64,000 nt of DNA from Metabacillus indicus LMG 22858 (GTDB lineage Bacteria; Bacillota; Bacilli; Bacillales; Bacillaceae), in assembly GCF_000708755.2 (NCBI RefSeq), contig NZ_JGVU02000002.1:62001-126000 (forward strand), in the 5' to 3' direction. The position numbers and the translations under genes are program-made. The first letter of the stretch is position 1. Each line of letters opens with the position of its first letter. Positions 20,106-28,681 of the stretch are shown here, in pieces. Under the pieces are notes generated by a model. That model saw only the letters and a list, made by a program, of their open reading frames with translations. It did no database searches and had not been told where the DNA came from.

Positions 20106-20135
20106 AGCAGTGCAGAGAAATCTGTGCTGCTTTTT
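20106..20135 (+). terminator. yhxA terminator
   Basis: AGCAGTGCAGA (20106-20116) pairs with TCTGTGCTGCT (20121-20131) around a GAAA loop and is followed by T. Confidence 0.85.
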
Positions 20136-20209
20136 ATTTTGTAACACTTAACAAAACGTGAAAAAAGGAGTAAGATTTTAGGTATTAAAAATCAGAAGGA
20201 GCGACAACT

Positions 20210-20770
20210 ATGAGAACGGAAAAAGAAATCATGCTGGCAGGAGAAATGTACGACCCTCAAGACAAAACGCTCGCAGAGGAACGAATCAGAGCAAGGAAAC
20301 TTGTCCGTCATTTTAACGAAACAACTGAAACAGACCCTGAACGTGTGAGCCTTCTGAAAGAGCTCTTAGGTTCAACTGGCGACCATGTCTACATTGAGCC
20401 GACCTTCCGCTGTGATTACGGCTCGAATATCCATGTCGGTGAAAACTTTTTCGCCAACTTTGACTGTGTCATTCTGGATGTATGCGAGGTAAGATTCGGA
20501 GACAACTGCATGCTTGCACCTGGTGTTCACATCTATACGGCAACTCATCCTTTAAATGCGAAAGAACGCAACAGCGGCAGAGAGTTTGGAAAGCCGGTTA
20601 CCATTGGGAACAATGTTTGGATCGGTGGAGCTGCTGTCATCAATCCCGGCGTAACGATTGGCGACAATGCCGTGATTGCTTCCGGTGCCGTCGTGACAAA
20701 GGACGTGCCTGCAAACACAGTTGTCGGAGGAAATCCGGCAAAGGTACTGAAAGTGATTGAAAATGACTAA
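20210..20770 (+). CDS. maa: Maltose/sugar O-acetyltransferase
   Basis: Protein of 186 residues, the usual length of Maa. It transfers acetyl from acetyl-CoA to a sugar hydroxyl in the cytoplasm. The N-terminal substrate-binding segment ([11 protein letters not shown]) is followed by a left-handed beta-helix of hexapeptide repeats. The catalytic histidine lies in [20 protein letters not shown] (about residues 107-126), and the CoA-binding end contains NPAKVLKVI. The start is ATG 20210 behind AGAAGGAG. It is a single gene between two terminators. Confidence 0.92.
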   Translation: MRTEKEIMLAGEMYDPQDKTLAEERIRARKLVRHFNETTETDPERVSLLKELLGSTGDHVYIEPTFRCDYGSNIHVGENFFANFDCVILDVCEVRFGDNCMLAPGVHIYTATHPLNAKERNSGREFGKPVTIGNNVWIGGAAVINPGVTIGDNAVIASGAVVTKDVPANTVVGGNPAKVLKVIEND

Positions 20771-20775
20771 CGCCA

Positions 20776-20808
20776 AAAGCTGAAATCTAACGTGATTTCA
20801 GCTTTACT
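20776..20808. terminator. Bidirectional terminator between maa and the gerP-like operon
   Basis: AAAGCTGAAATC and GATTTCAGCTTT form a 12-bp stem. Short T runs lie on both sides, so it can serve maa (plus) and the convergent spore genes (minus). Confidence 0.7.
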
Positions 20809-20842
20809 ATTATGTAATGAATGAGGAACTTTCCGCAGGTTC

Positions 20843-21241
20843 CTATTCATCCCGCCTTTTTCGAATGGTTGTCTTCGGCCCTGCTTCCCCGGAATGTCCG
20901 GACAGTCTGTTCGTTTTTTCCGGAATCTTATCCGAAAGTTTTGATTGATACGTTGTGCCGATGTTCAGCTGGCCGCTCAATTCGTTGATGCCAAGCTGCC
21001 CAAAATTGCTGCTGAGATCCGCCTGATCAATGTTCAGGTTTTCAATGGTTACGTTCTCAATAATGATCGAACGGGATTCATTCTGCCAAACATCTTTCAC
21101 CTGTTCTTTAGCCAAATGCTTAACAAGAATGCCGATTTCGTTTTCAAGAGATTCAATTTTTTTCACCAGCTGATCCCGTTCAATCATTGTCTGATCTTTA
21201 AGGTCTGCCAGCAGTTTCCTTTTAAAATAAGAAAATAGCAT
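20843..21241 (-). CDS. GerPC-like spore germination protein (tentative)
   Basis: Protein of 132 residues from ATG 21241. A GTG at 21253 immediately follows the cotP stop and is an alternative start. The ribosome binding site is poor, so translation is probably coupled to cotP. The first 60 residues form a charged coiled coil (QLVKKIESLENEIGILVKHL). Then comes a strand-rich segment with NVTIENLNIDQ and INELSGQLNIGT, like the ends of GerPC proteins of the spore coat permeability operon. The basic tail (TTIRKRRDE) may be disordered. It is shorter than B. subtilis GerPC. The neighbours are GerPA/GerPF-type proteins, which supports a coat function. The family call is moderate to weak. Confidence 0.5.
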   Translation of the reverse strand: MLFSYFKRKLLADLKDQTMIERDQLVKKIESLENEIGILVKHLAKEQVKDVWQNESRSIIIENVTIENLNIDQADLSSNFGQLGINELSGQLNIGTTYQSKLSDKIPEKTNRLSGHSGEAGPKTTIRKRRDE

Positions 21242-21253
21242 AGTATCACACAC

Positions 21254-21697
21254 TTAAGTTAGATTGTTGTGACCTTCTATTGGCTGAATGGGTTCCGCTC
21301 TCGAAACAGGGTAGGCAGCATAAACAAGACCATGATCGAAATGGAGGCTGATTTGATTGGCGTGGGCAGGTTCAGGAAGCCGGATGACCCACTCGAAATC
21401 CCCGTAGGAACGATGTATTTCAACTTCCATTTCCTTAGGATAAAGAGCCCTTTTATGGCCTTTTACAATCAAATCGATATTGGATTTAAGTGCAAAGGTG
21501 ACATCATCCCGTCCAACCCCGGGGAGCTCTATAACTGCACATACATGAGTATCGCTTTTATACAGGTCATAAAGGGGCTTATGGTCTTCCTCAAAAACCC
21601 GTTCAGGCTTTTGCTGATCAAAAATATTCTGCCAGAAATCATTTTTCTGATTGGCATTCGTAAATTCCAGCCATTTTTGAACCTTGTGAATATCCAT
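21254..21697 (-). CDS. cotP: Spore coat protein CotP, Hsp20/alpha-crystallin fold
   Basis: Protein of 147 residues, near the 143 of B. subtilis CotP (YdfT). The central part (residues about 50-135) is an alpha-crystallin domain: VCAVIELPGVGRDDVTFAL, then LIVKGH and FEWVIRLPEPAHANQIS. It lacks the usual C-terminal IXI oligomerisation motif. It starts at ATG 21697 behind GGAGGAG. It lies in a minus-strand operon after two GerPA/F-type genes. The grouping of cotP with ydgA and ydgB is also found in B. subtilis. Expected to be made late in the mother cell. Confidence 0.78.
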   Translation of the reverse strand: MDIHKVQKWLEFTNANQKNDFWQNIFDQQKPERVFEEDHKPLYDLYKSDTHVCAVIELPGVGRDDVTFALKSNIDLIVKGHKRALYPKEMEVEIHRSYGDFEWVIRLPEPAHANQISLHFDHGLVYAAYPVSRAEPIQPIEGHNNLT

Positions 21698-21721
21698 AAA
21701 GCTCCTCCTTTAATCCCATTT

Positions 21722-21964
21722 TTATATCTGGCTGACGACCGGCATCGAGGGATTCGCGATTTGATCCTGATCGCTTACGTCCGGATCAATTGTACATGTG
21801 TTCATTTGTGAAAAAGTTGGAGAAAAATTGCCAAGAGAAAAATTAACGCCAAAAAATTTGCTGTTTGCGGTATGACTGTTATGGACAGTAGGACCCAAGT
21901 CAACATTCCCGTTCTGGGTAACACCGTTGACCTGAAAGTTAAACACATTTATCTGAAAGGGCAT
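21722..21964 (-). CDS. GerPA/GerPF-family spore protein, YdgA/YdgB-like
   Basis: Protein of 80 residues. It begins MPFQINVFNFQVNGVTQNGNVDLG, the strand-turn-strand pattern of the GerPA/GerPF family. It then has HNSHTANSKFFG and ends near DPDVSDQDQIANPS, the family's conserved DPDVND-type tail. Such proteins are part of the spore coat and help germinants reach inner receptors. The HNSHT segment is shared with the neighbouring gene, so the two arose by duplication. It is the second gene of a minus-strand spore operon, 24 bases before cotP. Confidence 0.75.
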   Translation of the reverse strand: MPFQINVFNFQVNGVTQNGNVDLGPTVHNSHTANSKFFGVNFSLGNFSPTFSQMNTCTIDPDVSDQDQIANPSMPVVSQI

Positions 21965-21976
21965 ATCTTTAACTCC

Positions 21977-22345
21977 TTACTTTTTAGTAATCGGAACGTA
22001 TACCTCAGGAGGTAAATCCATATTTGAACCTGGACCAGCCATTGCAGGCACCGGAAATGGAAACCCGTTCACAGGCGGATTTGGTATAGGAACAGGAACC
22101 GGCGCCGGAACACCTATGCTGATAGGATCAGAGTTGGCAATATCGGTTTGATCATTTACATCCGGATCAATATAAACGTTTTCCATTAATGCCTCTGCAG
22201 GGGAAGTGTCACCGTAAGAAGAGTTAAGTCCCTGAGATTTATTGTTGGATGTATGACTGTTGTGAATCGCTTCCCCAATTGTTACGGATCCGTTGCCGGA
22301 AATACTGTTAACCTTTAAGCAGTAGAGATTAACAACTGTAGGCAT
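21977..22345 (-). CDS. GerPA/GerPF-family spore protein with Pro-rich extension
   Basis: Protein of 122 residues. The first 75 residues match the neighbouring GerP-type protein: VNSISGNGSVTIGEAIHNSHTSNNKSQG and a DPDVNDQTDIAN end. After this it carries about 45 extra residues, rich in proline and valine (VPAPVPVPIPNPPVNGFPFP), absent from its neighbour and from standard GerPF proteins. The extension looks unstructured and may anchor or cross-link the protein in the coat. It is the first gene of the minus-strand operon, and ATG 22345 follows AGAAGGTGA. No promoter was identified with confidence. Confidence 0.72.
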   Translation of the reverse strand: MPTVVNLYCLKVNSISGNGSVTIGEAIHNSHTSNNKSQGLNSSYGDTSPAEALMENVYIDPDVNDQTDIANSDPISIGVPAPVPVPIPNPPVNGFPFPVPAMAGPGSNMDLPPEVYVPITKK

Positions 22346-22448
22346 TGCTTCACCTTCTATTCATCTTTACGTTATCCATATGCAGAAAAGGGCTCATCGG
22401 TTCTTGCCCGGAAAAAATAAGAAACGGGAAGAGAAATTCTTCCCGTTT

Positions 22449-22793
22449 TCAATAATAGCCGTAATATGGGTAATAAGGATATCCGTAACCGTAATAATAT
22501 GGATTGTAGAGCGAGCTCAGCGCAAGTCCTCCAAGTAATCCTCCAAAGAATGGAAAACCAAATCCAAACGGATAAAATCCAAACGGCCTGCCAAAGCCAA
22601 AGCCAAACGGGCGTCCGAATCCAAAACCGAATCCTGGTCTGCCAAAGCCAAATCCCGGTCTCCCGAAACCAAATCCCGGTCTCCCGAAACCAAATCCCGG
22701 TCTTCCAAATCCAAACCCAGGTCTTCCAAACCCGCCAAATCCAAACGGTCTTCTGACATCATTCATATCAAGCAGTTCCTGCTGATTTTCCAT
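22449..22793 (-). CDS. Gly/Phe/Arg-rich repetitive protein, probable spore coat component
   Basis: Protein of 114 residues from ATG 22793, behind CAAGGAGATG. A short head (MENQQELLDMNDVRRPFGFG) is followed by about five tandem copies of the heptad GRPGFGF, encoded by 21-bp repeats (about 22620-22735). Two GRPFGFGF units come next, then a glycine-rich hydrophobic stretch (FFGGLLGGLALSSL) and a tyrosine-rich tail (YYYGYGYPYYPYYGYY). The Tyr-rich end could be cross-linked by peroxidase or transglutaminase chemistry, as in coat proteins. No family name is assigned. The neighbours are coat genes, and the upstream CATATACTT resembles a SigK -10 box but is weak evidence. Confidence 0.68.
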   Translation of the reverse strand: MENQQELLDMNDVRRPFGFGGFGRPGFGFGRPGFGFGRPGFGFGRPGFGFGRPGFGFGFGRPFGFGFGRPFGFYPFGFGFPFFGGLLGGLALSSLYNPYYYGYGYPYYPYYGYY

Positions 22794-22986
22794 AGTAACA
22801 TCTCCTTGAACAGGGATAAGCATTTCATCAATGCCTGCACAAAAAAAGTATATGCAGGGAAAAGCTTTGCCGGGTGGGCGTCTTTGGAGAAAATTCGTTC
22901 GCAGCGAAGTCATGCAAAATACTTTTAAAAACCTTACAGGAAATGGTACGATGGTCAAGGTTAATTTTAATGAAGGAGTCCTGCAA

Positions 22987-23580
22987 ATGAAAATTGAGCT
23001 TGCAGCATATAATCCGGCTTGGAAAATACAGTTCCAGCAGCATAAGAGAAAGCTTGAAAACTGCTTTAAAAATGCGGATATTAAAATTGAGCATATCGGA
23101 AGCACGTCTGTTGAAGGTCTGTCTGCCAAGCCGATTATCGATATTCTGATTGGTGTACCAGATGAAGAAGACTTGCCCGATGTCGTTTCAGCTCTTTCAG
23201 GAGAGCCGTACATATACAAGAAAGTTTACGATCAGGCACTGCCATTCCGGCGGTTTTTTATTGGGGTAAGGGAGGATGTACTTGACCTCTATCCAAATCC
23301 TGTTGAAGTTGAGGGGCTGACGGTTTCCCGGGAGCACAGAATCGCTCATATTCATGCTGTGCCGGTAACTCATCAGTGGTGGGAGGATCATCTTTTGTTC
23401 CGTGACCATCTTCGGGCGAATCCAGATGATCTTAACTATTATGAAGAAACCAAAATAGTCCTCTCTGAAAAAGAGTGGGAAAGCGGCAATGATTATGCAT
23501 CTGCAAAATCAGATTGTGTCATGCACATACTAAACAAAGCAAAACAGCTGAAAACAAATCAAGAGGAAGTGTCAGAATGA
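22987..23580 (+). CDS. GrpB family protein (UPF0157), nucleotidyltransferase fold
   Basis: Protein of 197 residues from ATG 22987, behind GAAGGAGTC. An upstream in-frame extension overlaps the divergent gene's leader and is not used. The family motif IEHIGSTSVEGLSAKPIIDILIG has the G-S and D-x-D pattern of the nucleotidyltransferase superfamily. RIAHIHAVP and W(E)DHLLFRDHLRANP are GrpB hallmarks. A role in dephospho-CoA metabolism has been suggested for relatives, but the substrate is not established. The stop overlaps the next start (ATGA), so it forms an operon with the oxidoreductase. Confidence 0.85.
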   Translation: MKIELAAYNPAWKIQFQQHKRKLENCFKNADIKIEHIGSTSVEGLSAKPIIDILIGVPDEEDLPDVVSALSGEPYIYKKVYDQALPFRRFFIGVREDVLDLYPNPVEVEGLTVSREHRIAHIHAVPVTHQWWEDHLLFRDHLRANPDDLNYYEETKIVLSEKEWESGNDYASAKSDCVMHILNKAKQLKTNQEEVSE

Positions 23581-24125
23581 GTATTTTAGCCATCTACGGA
23601 AGCAGCCGGGAAAACGGCAATTCAGAAAAATTGGCAGATTGGGTGCTGGAGGGAACAGAGCATACGGCTATCCATCTCCGTAAAAAGACCATCCTGCCTA
23701 TTGCAGATAAGCGTCATGAGGAAGGGGGCTTTCAGCCGGTCGAAGATGATTTTCATTCTGTGATTGACGCCTTTTTGAAGGCAGACACTGTTGTCTTCTC
23801 AACACCGCTGTACTGGTACGGAATGTCTGGTTCCATGAAAGACTTTTTCGAAAGATGGTCACAGGCATTACGGGATGAAACATTATCTTTTAAAGAATCA
23901 GTCAAAGGGAAAAAAGCCTATGTAGTCATTGCAGGCGGAGACTCCCCGAAAATAAAGGCATTGCCGCTGATCCAGCAGTTTCAATATATCTTTGATTTCG
24001 TTGGCATGGAATTTTGCGGTTACATTATTGGGGAAGCCAATGCGCCTGGCGATATGGAAAAAGACAAAAAAGCAGCTGCAGAAGCAGGAGTCATGAACGA
24101 GCAGATTAAGCATATGAATAGATAA
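23577..24125 (+). CDS. NAD(P)H-dependent oxidoreductase, flavodoxin-like, YwqN-like
   Basis: Protein of 182 residues from ATG 23577, overlapping the GrpB stop by four bases. The FMN phosphate loop GSSRENGNSEKLADW lies near residues 8-22. The flavin-contact segment VVFSTPLYWYGMSGSMKDFFERW is typical of the multimeric flavodoxin/WrbA-YwqN class. It is predicted to reduce quinones or other small electrophiles with NAD(P)H in the cytoplasm. A terminator follows. The specific substrate is unknown. Confidence 0.82.
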   Translation: MSILAIYGSSRENGNSEKLADWVLEGTEHTAIHLRKKTILPIADKRHEEGGFQPVEDDFHSVIDAFLKADTVVFSTPLYWYGMSGSMKDFFERWSQALRDETLSFKESVKGKKAYVVIAGGDSPKIKALPLIQQFQYIFDFVGMEFCGYIIGEANAPGDMEKDKKAAAEAGVMNEQIKHMNR

Positions 24126-24133
24126 TGTTGAGA

Positions 24134-24163
24134 AAACATGGATGAGTGTATCCATGTTTTTTT
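24134..24163 (+). terminator. Terminator after the GrpB-oxidoreductase operon
   Basis: AAACATGGAT (24134-24143) pairs with ATCCATGTTT (24150-24159) and is followed by more T. Confidence 0.85.
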
Positions 24164-24348
24164 CATGTAAGCCTTAGAACGGAGGCGTTTCAATATAAAG
24201 TTTTAAACCTGTTTCATTAATTAGCATTAATTTTTAAAAAATTGAGTAAAATGACTAGAAATATATTTCGAAACCCGATATATTAAGTAATACGTTGTAA
24301 ATTTTAAACAGTTGAGGAAAACGGTTAAGGCCGGAGGAGGGATAAGAA

Positions 24349-26103
24349 GTGGAAACATTCAAGAAGCTTAAGGCCTTCTATATGCCTTACAAAAATGACT
24401 TTTTATGGTCAATGGCTTTTTTGCTCATTATGACGGGGATTACTGTTGTGTATCCAATGGTCCTTCAGTTTACGATTGACGATGTGGTGCTGAAAGAGCA
24501 ATTTTCGCTTGTGCCGTGGATCGCCCTTGGCTTTGTCGGAATAATGGTGATCAAAGGAGTTGCTACATACTTTCATCAGTATCTTGGCGACATGTTCGGC
24601 ATCAAATCTGTCTACAGATTAAGAAATGAACTTTATGAGAAGCTGCAGAGGCTGCCGTTCCGCTACTATGATAATGCGAAAACAGGCGACTTGATGTCAC
24701 GGCTCACAGCAGACGTAGAAGGATTCCGGTTTTTTCTTTCATTCGGGATTGCTGAACTTATCCGCTTCATTATTCTTATTGCCATCAGTCTTTGCGTCAT
24801 GTTCTATTACTCTGTGCCGCTCACATTTGTCACGATTGCGGCGCTTCCGTTTCTTGCAGTTGCCGTCTACCGTTTTGACAAACGGGTTCATCCGGCTTTC
24901 AGAAGCATCAGGAAATCGTTTGGAAAACTGAACACGAACGTGCAGGAAAACATCAGCGGCATTCATACTGTAAAATCACTATCAAGAGAAGATTTTGAAA
25001 TTTCAAAGTTTAATTCCTCCAATAACGAGTATCGTCAAAAATATTTGGATACATCAGATGTCTGGGCAAAATATTTTCCGCTTATGGAGTTTATCGGAAA
25101 CATCTCCGTTGTTGCTCTATTGGGTTTTGGAGGATATATGGTGATAAACGGCACTCTTAAGCCTGGGGAACTTGTAGCCTTTTACAGTCTCGTCTGGTAC
25201 ATCATGTGGCCGATTATGAACCTTGGCTTTGTCATCAACTTATTTTCACAGTCAAAGGCATCCGGTGAAAGACTGCTCGAAATTCTGGAAGCAGATGAAG
25301 AAATTACGGACAGGGATGAACAGCTTTCCAGAGAAAAGCTGTCAGGGCATGTTACGTTCAAGAATGTCTCCTTATCATACAATGATGAAGATGTTCCTGC
25401 CCTTACAAATGTGTCGTTTGATGCGCCTCCAGGGAAAACAATCGGGCTGATAGGCGCGACAGGATCAGGAAAGACGACGGTCACCCAGCTGATGACACGT
25501 TTTTACGAAGCCACTTCGGGACAGATCCTATTAGACGGCAAAGATATTAAAGATCATACGATTAAAACACTGCGGGGAAGCATTGGAGTTGTGCTCCAGG
25601 AATCATTCCTTTTTTCTACGACCATCAAATCTAATATAGCTTACGGGAATCCGAATGCCACGATGGATGAGATTGTGAATGCGGCAAAACGGGCACAGGC
25701 GCATGATTTTATCATGGAGCTTCCTGAAGGGTACGACACGATGCTCGGTGAGCGGGGAATGGGACTGTCAGGCGGTCAAAAACAGCGGATTTCGATAGCA
25801 CGCGCTATATGTGTTGACCCGAGCATTCTGATTCTGGATGACTCAACGAGTGCTGTTGACATGGAAACAGAATTCAGGATTCAAAAGGATTTAAAAATGG
25901 TGATGAAGGACCGTACAACGATCATCATTGCCCACCGCATTTCTTCACTAAAGCATGCAGACGAAATTATCGTCCTTGAAGACGGCGGGGTCGCAGAGAG
26001 AGGGACGCATGAACAGCTCCTTCAGGCTGAAGGCCCATACAAACGAATCTATGATATTCAGTACAAAGACCAGCAAGCCGTAGTTCAGTCAAACGCAGGG
26101 TAG
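24349..26103 (+). CDS. yknU: ABC exporter half, YknU-like
   Basis: Protein of 584 residues (B. subtilis YknU is 585), starting at GTG 24349 behind GGAGGAGGG. The N-terminal six-helix exporter domain (residues about 15-300) is followed by an ATPase domain. Walker A is GATGSGKTT and the signature is LSGGQ. Walker B is ILILDDS, with Asp where the catalytic Glu normally stands. The hydrolysis site built on this subunit is therefore degenerate. With YknV, whose defects are complementary, it should form a heterodimeric lipid or drug exporter. YknV follows eight bases later. The operon neighbours the SigW-linked yknWXYZ genes. Confidence 0.92.
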   Translation: METFKKLKAFYMPYKNDFLWSMAFLLIMTGITVVYPMVLQFTIDDVVLKEQFSLVPWIALGFVGIMVIKGVATYFHQYLGDMFGIKSVYRLRNELYEKLQRLPFRYYDNAKTGDLMSRLTADVEGFRFFLSFGIAELIRFIILIAISLCVMFYYSVPLTFVTIAALPFLAVAVYRFDKRVHPAFRSIRKSFGKLNTNVQENISGIHTVKSLSREDFEISKFNSSNNEYRQKYLDTSDVWAKYFPLMEFIGNISVVALLGFGGYMVINGTLKPGELVAFYSLVWYIMWPIMNLGFVINLFSQSKASGERLLEILEADEEITDRDEQLSREKLSGHVTFKNVSLSYNDEDVPALTNVSFDAPPGKTIGLIGATGSGKTTVTQLMTRFYEATSGQILLDGKDIKDHTIKTLRGSIGVVLQESFLFSTTIKSNIAYGNPNATMDEIVNAAKRAQAHDFIMELPEGYDTMLGERGMGLSGGQKQRISIARAICVDPSILILDDSTSAVDMETEFRIQKDLKMVMKDRTTIIIAHRISSLKHADEIIVLEDGGVAERGTHEQLLQAEGPYKRIYDIQYKDQQAVVQSNAG

Positions 26104-26111
26104 GTGGGAAC

Positions 26112-27932
26112 ATGAAAACGGATGAAAAACAAAACTTGATTAAACAGAGGTTCTATTATTCAACGGACCAGATTATCGAAAAACCTTTTAACTGGAAGCA
26201 GATGGGGCGGCTGATGGGCTATATCAAGCCTTATTCAAAGAATCTTCTGCCCCTGTCTTTTTTGACGGTCATTCTGACAACGATCGTCAGGCTGATTGTG
26301 CCGATTCTGATTGGCGTCTATACCCTCGACAAAGCGATCGTCCAAAAAGACCTTGATCTGCTGTGGGTGCTTGTCGGGTCGATTTTCGGACTGTATCTCG
26401 TTTCCTATGTTGCGAATACTCTCCGGATCAGATGGATGAATATGCTCGGGCAAAACGTGATCTATGATTTGCGCAAGCATTTGTTTACCCATGTACAGTC
26501 CCTTTCCCACCGTTTCTTTGACTCAAGGTCGGCGGGGTCGATTCTGGTAAGGATTATGAATGACATCAATTCTCTTCAGGAATTGTTCACTAGCGGGGTT
26601 ATCAATCTATTAATGGATTTCCTGCTTCTGATCGGCGTTATCGTTATTCTCTTTACTATCAGTCCGCCGCTTGCCCTTGCAATCATGATAATACTGCCTG
26701 TGATGTTTTTTATCTCAACAAGCCTGCGGAAAAAAATCAGAAGGTCCTGGCAGACAGTAAGGCTTAAGCAGTCAATGCTGAATTCGCATTTGAACGAGAG
26801 TATTCAGGGAATTCGCGTGACGCAGGCGTATACTCAGGAAAAAGAGAACATCGAGTTCTTTGATGGAATCAACACAGAGAACTTCAGCAGCTGGCAGGAT
26901 GCGACCCAGAAGAATGCCGTATTCCGTCCTTTCGTTGAAATGACTAATGCGATCGGAACAGCGATTTTGATTTGGTTTGGCGCTTCTCTCATTGCAAATG
27001 AATCGATTACAATCGGAGAATTTGTTTCCTTTGCTTTTTATCTGGGCATGTTCTGGGAGCCGATTTCAAGACTCGGTCAGGTGTACAATCAGCTGCTGAT
27101 GGGGATGGCTTCCTCTGAACGGATTTTTGAATTTCTTGATGAAAAGCCGATTGTATCTGAAAAGGATGACCCGGTTGTCCTGCCGGATATGAAAGGAGAC
27201 ATCGAATTTGATGGAGTCGAATTTTCCTATGACGGCACCCGAAAGGCATTAAACAGCGTTTCTCTTGAAATCAAGTCCGGCCAGACTGTAGCACTTGTCG
27301 GACATACCGGCTCAGGAAAAACCACGATTGCGAGTCTGATCAGCAGGTTCTACGATGCTACCGGAGGCGAAGTGAAAATCGACGGCTATAACATCAAGGA
27401 TCTTTCAATAGGAAGTCTCCGTTCGCAAATCAGTGTTGTTCTCCAGGATACGTTTATTTTTTCCGGAACGATTATGGAGAATATCAGGTTCGGCAGACCG
27501 TCCGCATCAGATGAAGAGGTCATTGCTGCAGCTGAAGCGGTTGGAGCTGATGAATTTATAAAAGATTTGGCGAACGGCTACGCGACAGAAGTGGAAGAGC
27601 GGGGAAATGTTCTATCTGTCGGTGAGCGCCAGCTTCTTTCTTTCGCAAGAGCCATTCTTGCAGATCCGAAAATTCTCATTCTTGATGAAGCAACAGCAAG
27701 CATTGACACGGAGTCTGAAATGAAAATTCAGCAGGCTCTGAAAACGCTGCTGAAGGGCAGAACCGCCATTATGATCGCCCATCGCCTGTCAACCATCCGC
27801 GAGGCAGACAACATCATCGTCCTCGATCATGGAAACATTATGGAGCAGGGCAATCATGATGCTTTAATGAAACATCAGGGGATTTATTTCGAACTGGTAA
27901 AGTCACAGTTTAAAATGCTGGATGCAGGTTAA
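26112..27932 (+). CDS. yknV: ABC exporter half, YknV-like
   Basis: Protein of 606 residues (B. subtilis YknV is 604). It has six transmembrane helices (residues about 35-330) and an ATPase domain with Walker A GHTGSGKTT and a canonical Walker B ILILDEATAS. The signature is changed to LSVGE instead of LSGGQ. Together with YknU this gives one good ATP site (YknV Walker motifs plus YknU LSGGQ) and one degenerate site, the arrangement of heterodimeric exporters such as BmrCD and TM287/288. The substrate is unknown. It starts at ATG 26112 behind GGTGGG, and a strong terminator follows at 27937. Confidence 0.92.
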   Translation: MKTDEKQNLIKQRFYYSTDQIIEKPFNWKQMGRLMGYIKPYSKNLLPLSFLTVILTTIVRLIVPILIGVYTLDKAIVQKDLDLLWVLVGSIFGLYLVSYVANTLRIRWMNMLGQNVIYDLRKHLFTHVQSLSHRFFDSRSAGSILVRIMNDINSLQELFTSGVINLLMDFLLLIGVIVILFTISPPLALAIMIILPVMFFISTSLRKKIRRSWQTVRLKQSMLNSHLNESIQGIRVTQAYTQEKENIEFFDGINTENFSSWQDATQKNAVFRPFVEMTNAIGTAILIWFGASLIANESITIGEFVSFAFYLGMFWEPISRLGQVYNQLLMGMASSERIFEFLDEKPIVSEKDDPVVLPDMKGDIEFDGVEFSYDGTRKALNSVSLEIKSGQTVALVGHTGSGKTTIASLISRFYDATGGEVKIDGYNIKDLSIGSLRSQISVVLQDTFIFSGTIMENIRFGRPSASDEEVIAAAEAVGADEFIKDLANGYATEVEERGNVLSVGERQLLSFARAILADPKILILDEATASIDTESEMKIQQALKTLLKGRTAIMIAHRLSTIREADNIIVLDHGNIMEQGNHDALMKHQGIYFELVKSQFKMLDAG

Positions 27933-27936
27933 CAGC

Positions 27937-27969
27937 AATGAGTCAGCCATTTAGGCTGGCTCATTTTTT
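27937..27969 (+). terminator. yknUV terminator
   Basis: AATGAGTCAGCC pairs with GGCTGGCTCATT (one G-U pair) around a five-base loop, followed by six T. Confidence 0.88.
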
Positions 27970-28059
27970 GCGTCCAATGGCTCATTCTGCAAGCTAATGC
28001 TGCAAAATTGAAACTATAAGTGATTTGAACCGTAATGATAAAAAAGGGGGAGTGATTAT

Positions 28060-28608
28060 ATGTTACAGAGAAAATGGGTATTGGCAGGCGTGATCATCAT
28101 TTTAGCAGCACTTTTTACAGCAGCATGCAGCGGGGAAGAAGAAAGGAAGCAGGAAGAGACAGCAGTCAACGAAGTGTTGAACCGTCTTTTCACAGGTCCT
28201 GATGAGACCTTTGCAGACTTAATGCTGAATCCTGAATACAAGAAAGTTGTAAATGGAGTAGAAGTGAACAAGGAACTGGATGCATTTATAAAAAAAGAAT
28301 ATGGGCCTTATATGACAGAAGATTATTTCAATACGTTCCTGTCAACGATTGGTGCTCAATATACAATACTGGCATATGAAAATGAATACACGCTGAGTCT
28401 TAAAAATTTGACGGTTAAAAAGGAAGAAAACCAATCCGCGCTCTATAAGTTCAGCGCAGAGGTCGTCTATCAGCATAAGAATGGAGAAGATAAAACGGCA
28501 AAAGTAGAAGGGGAAGCGCTATTCTCAACGAAGGAGAATGGAAAGATCCAGGGGTTTCAGAACATAGACGACGATGGACTGGCAGAGGATTTAAGAGAGG
28601 CCGAATAA
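28060..28608 (+). CDS. Lipoprotein of unknown function between yknV and yknW
   Basis: Protein of 182 residues from ATG 28060 behind AAAAAGGGGGAG. A lipoprotein signal peptide ends in LFTAAC, with lipidated Cys at about residue 24. The mature part is acidic and looks like a small alpha/beta domain. A helical segment (AVNEVLNRLFTGPDETFADLM) is followed by strands (YTLSLKNLTVKKE, KFSAEVVYQHK), which resembles small NTF2-like or cystatin-like bacterial lipoproteins. I do not recognise a named family. B. subtilis, as I recall it, has no gene here. Its insertion inside the ykn locus hints at a role in envelope defence with the YknWXYZ pump. Confidence 0.7.
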   Translation: MLQRKWVLAGVIIILAALFTAACSGEEERKQEETAVNEVLNRLFTGPDETFADLMLNPEYKKVVNGVEVNKELDAFIKKEYGPYMTEDYFNTFLSTIGAQYTILAYENEYTLSLKNLTVKKEENQSALYKFSAEVVYQHKNGEDKTAKVEGEALFSTKENGKIQGFQNIDDDGLAEDLREAE

Positions 28609-28681
28609 GAAAGCCCGGTCATGCATCAGCCATATCGAAACTCATCAGCAGAAAAATAGTTTGGGATTTTTATAGAAAAAC

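Noticed and set aside
22794-23219. Long minus-strand extension of the Gly-rich protein
   Set aside because: It is the shadow of the GrpB gene on the other strand. The strong ribosome binding site lies directly before ATG 22793.
24240-24330. SigW-type promoter before yknU
   Set aside because: GAAAC and CGT are present but 18 bases apart, two more than the consensus allows.
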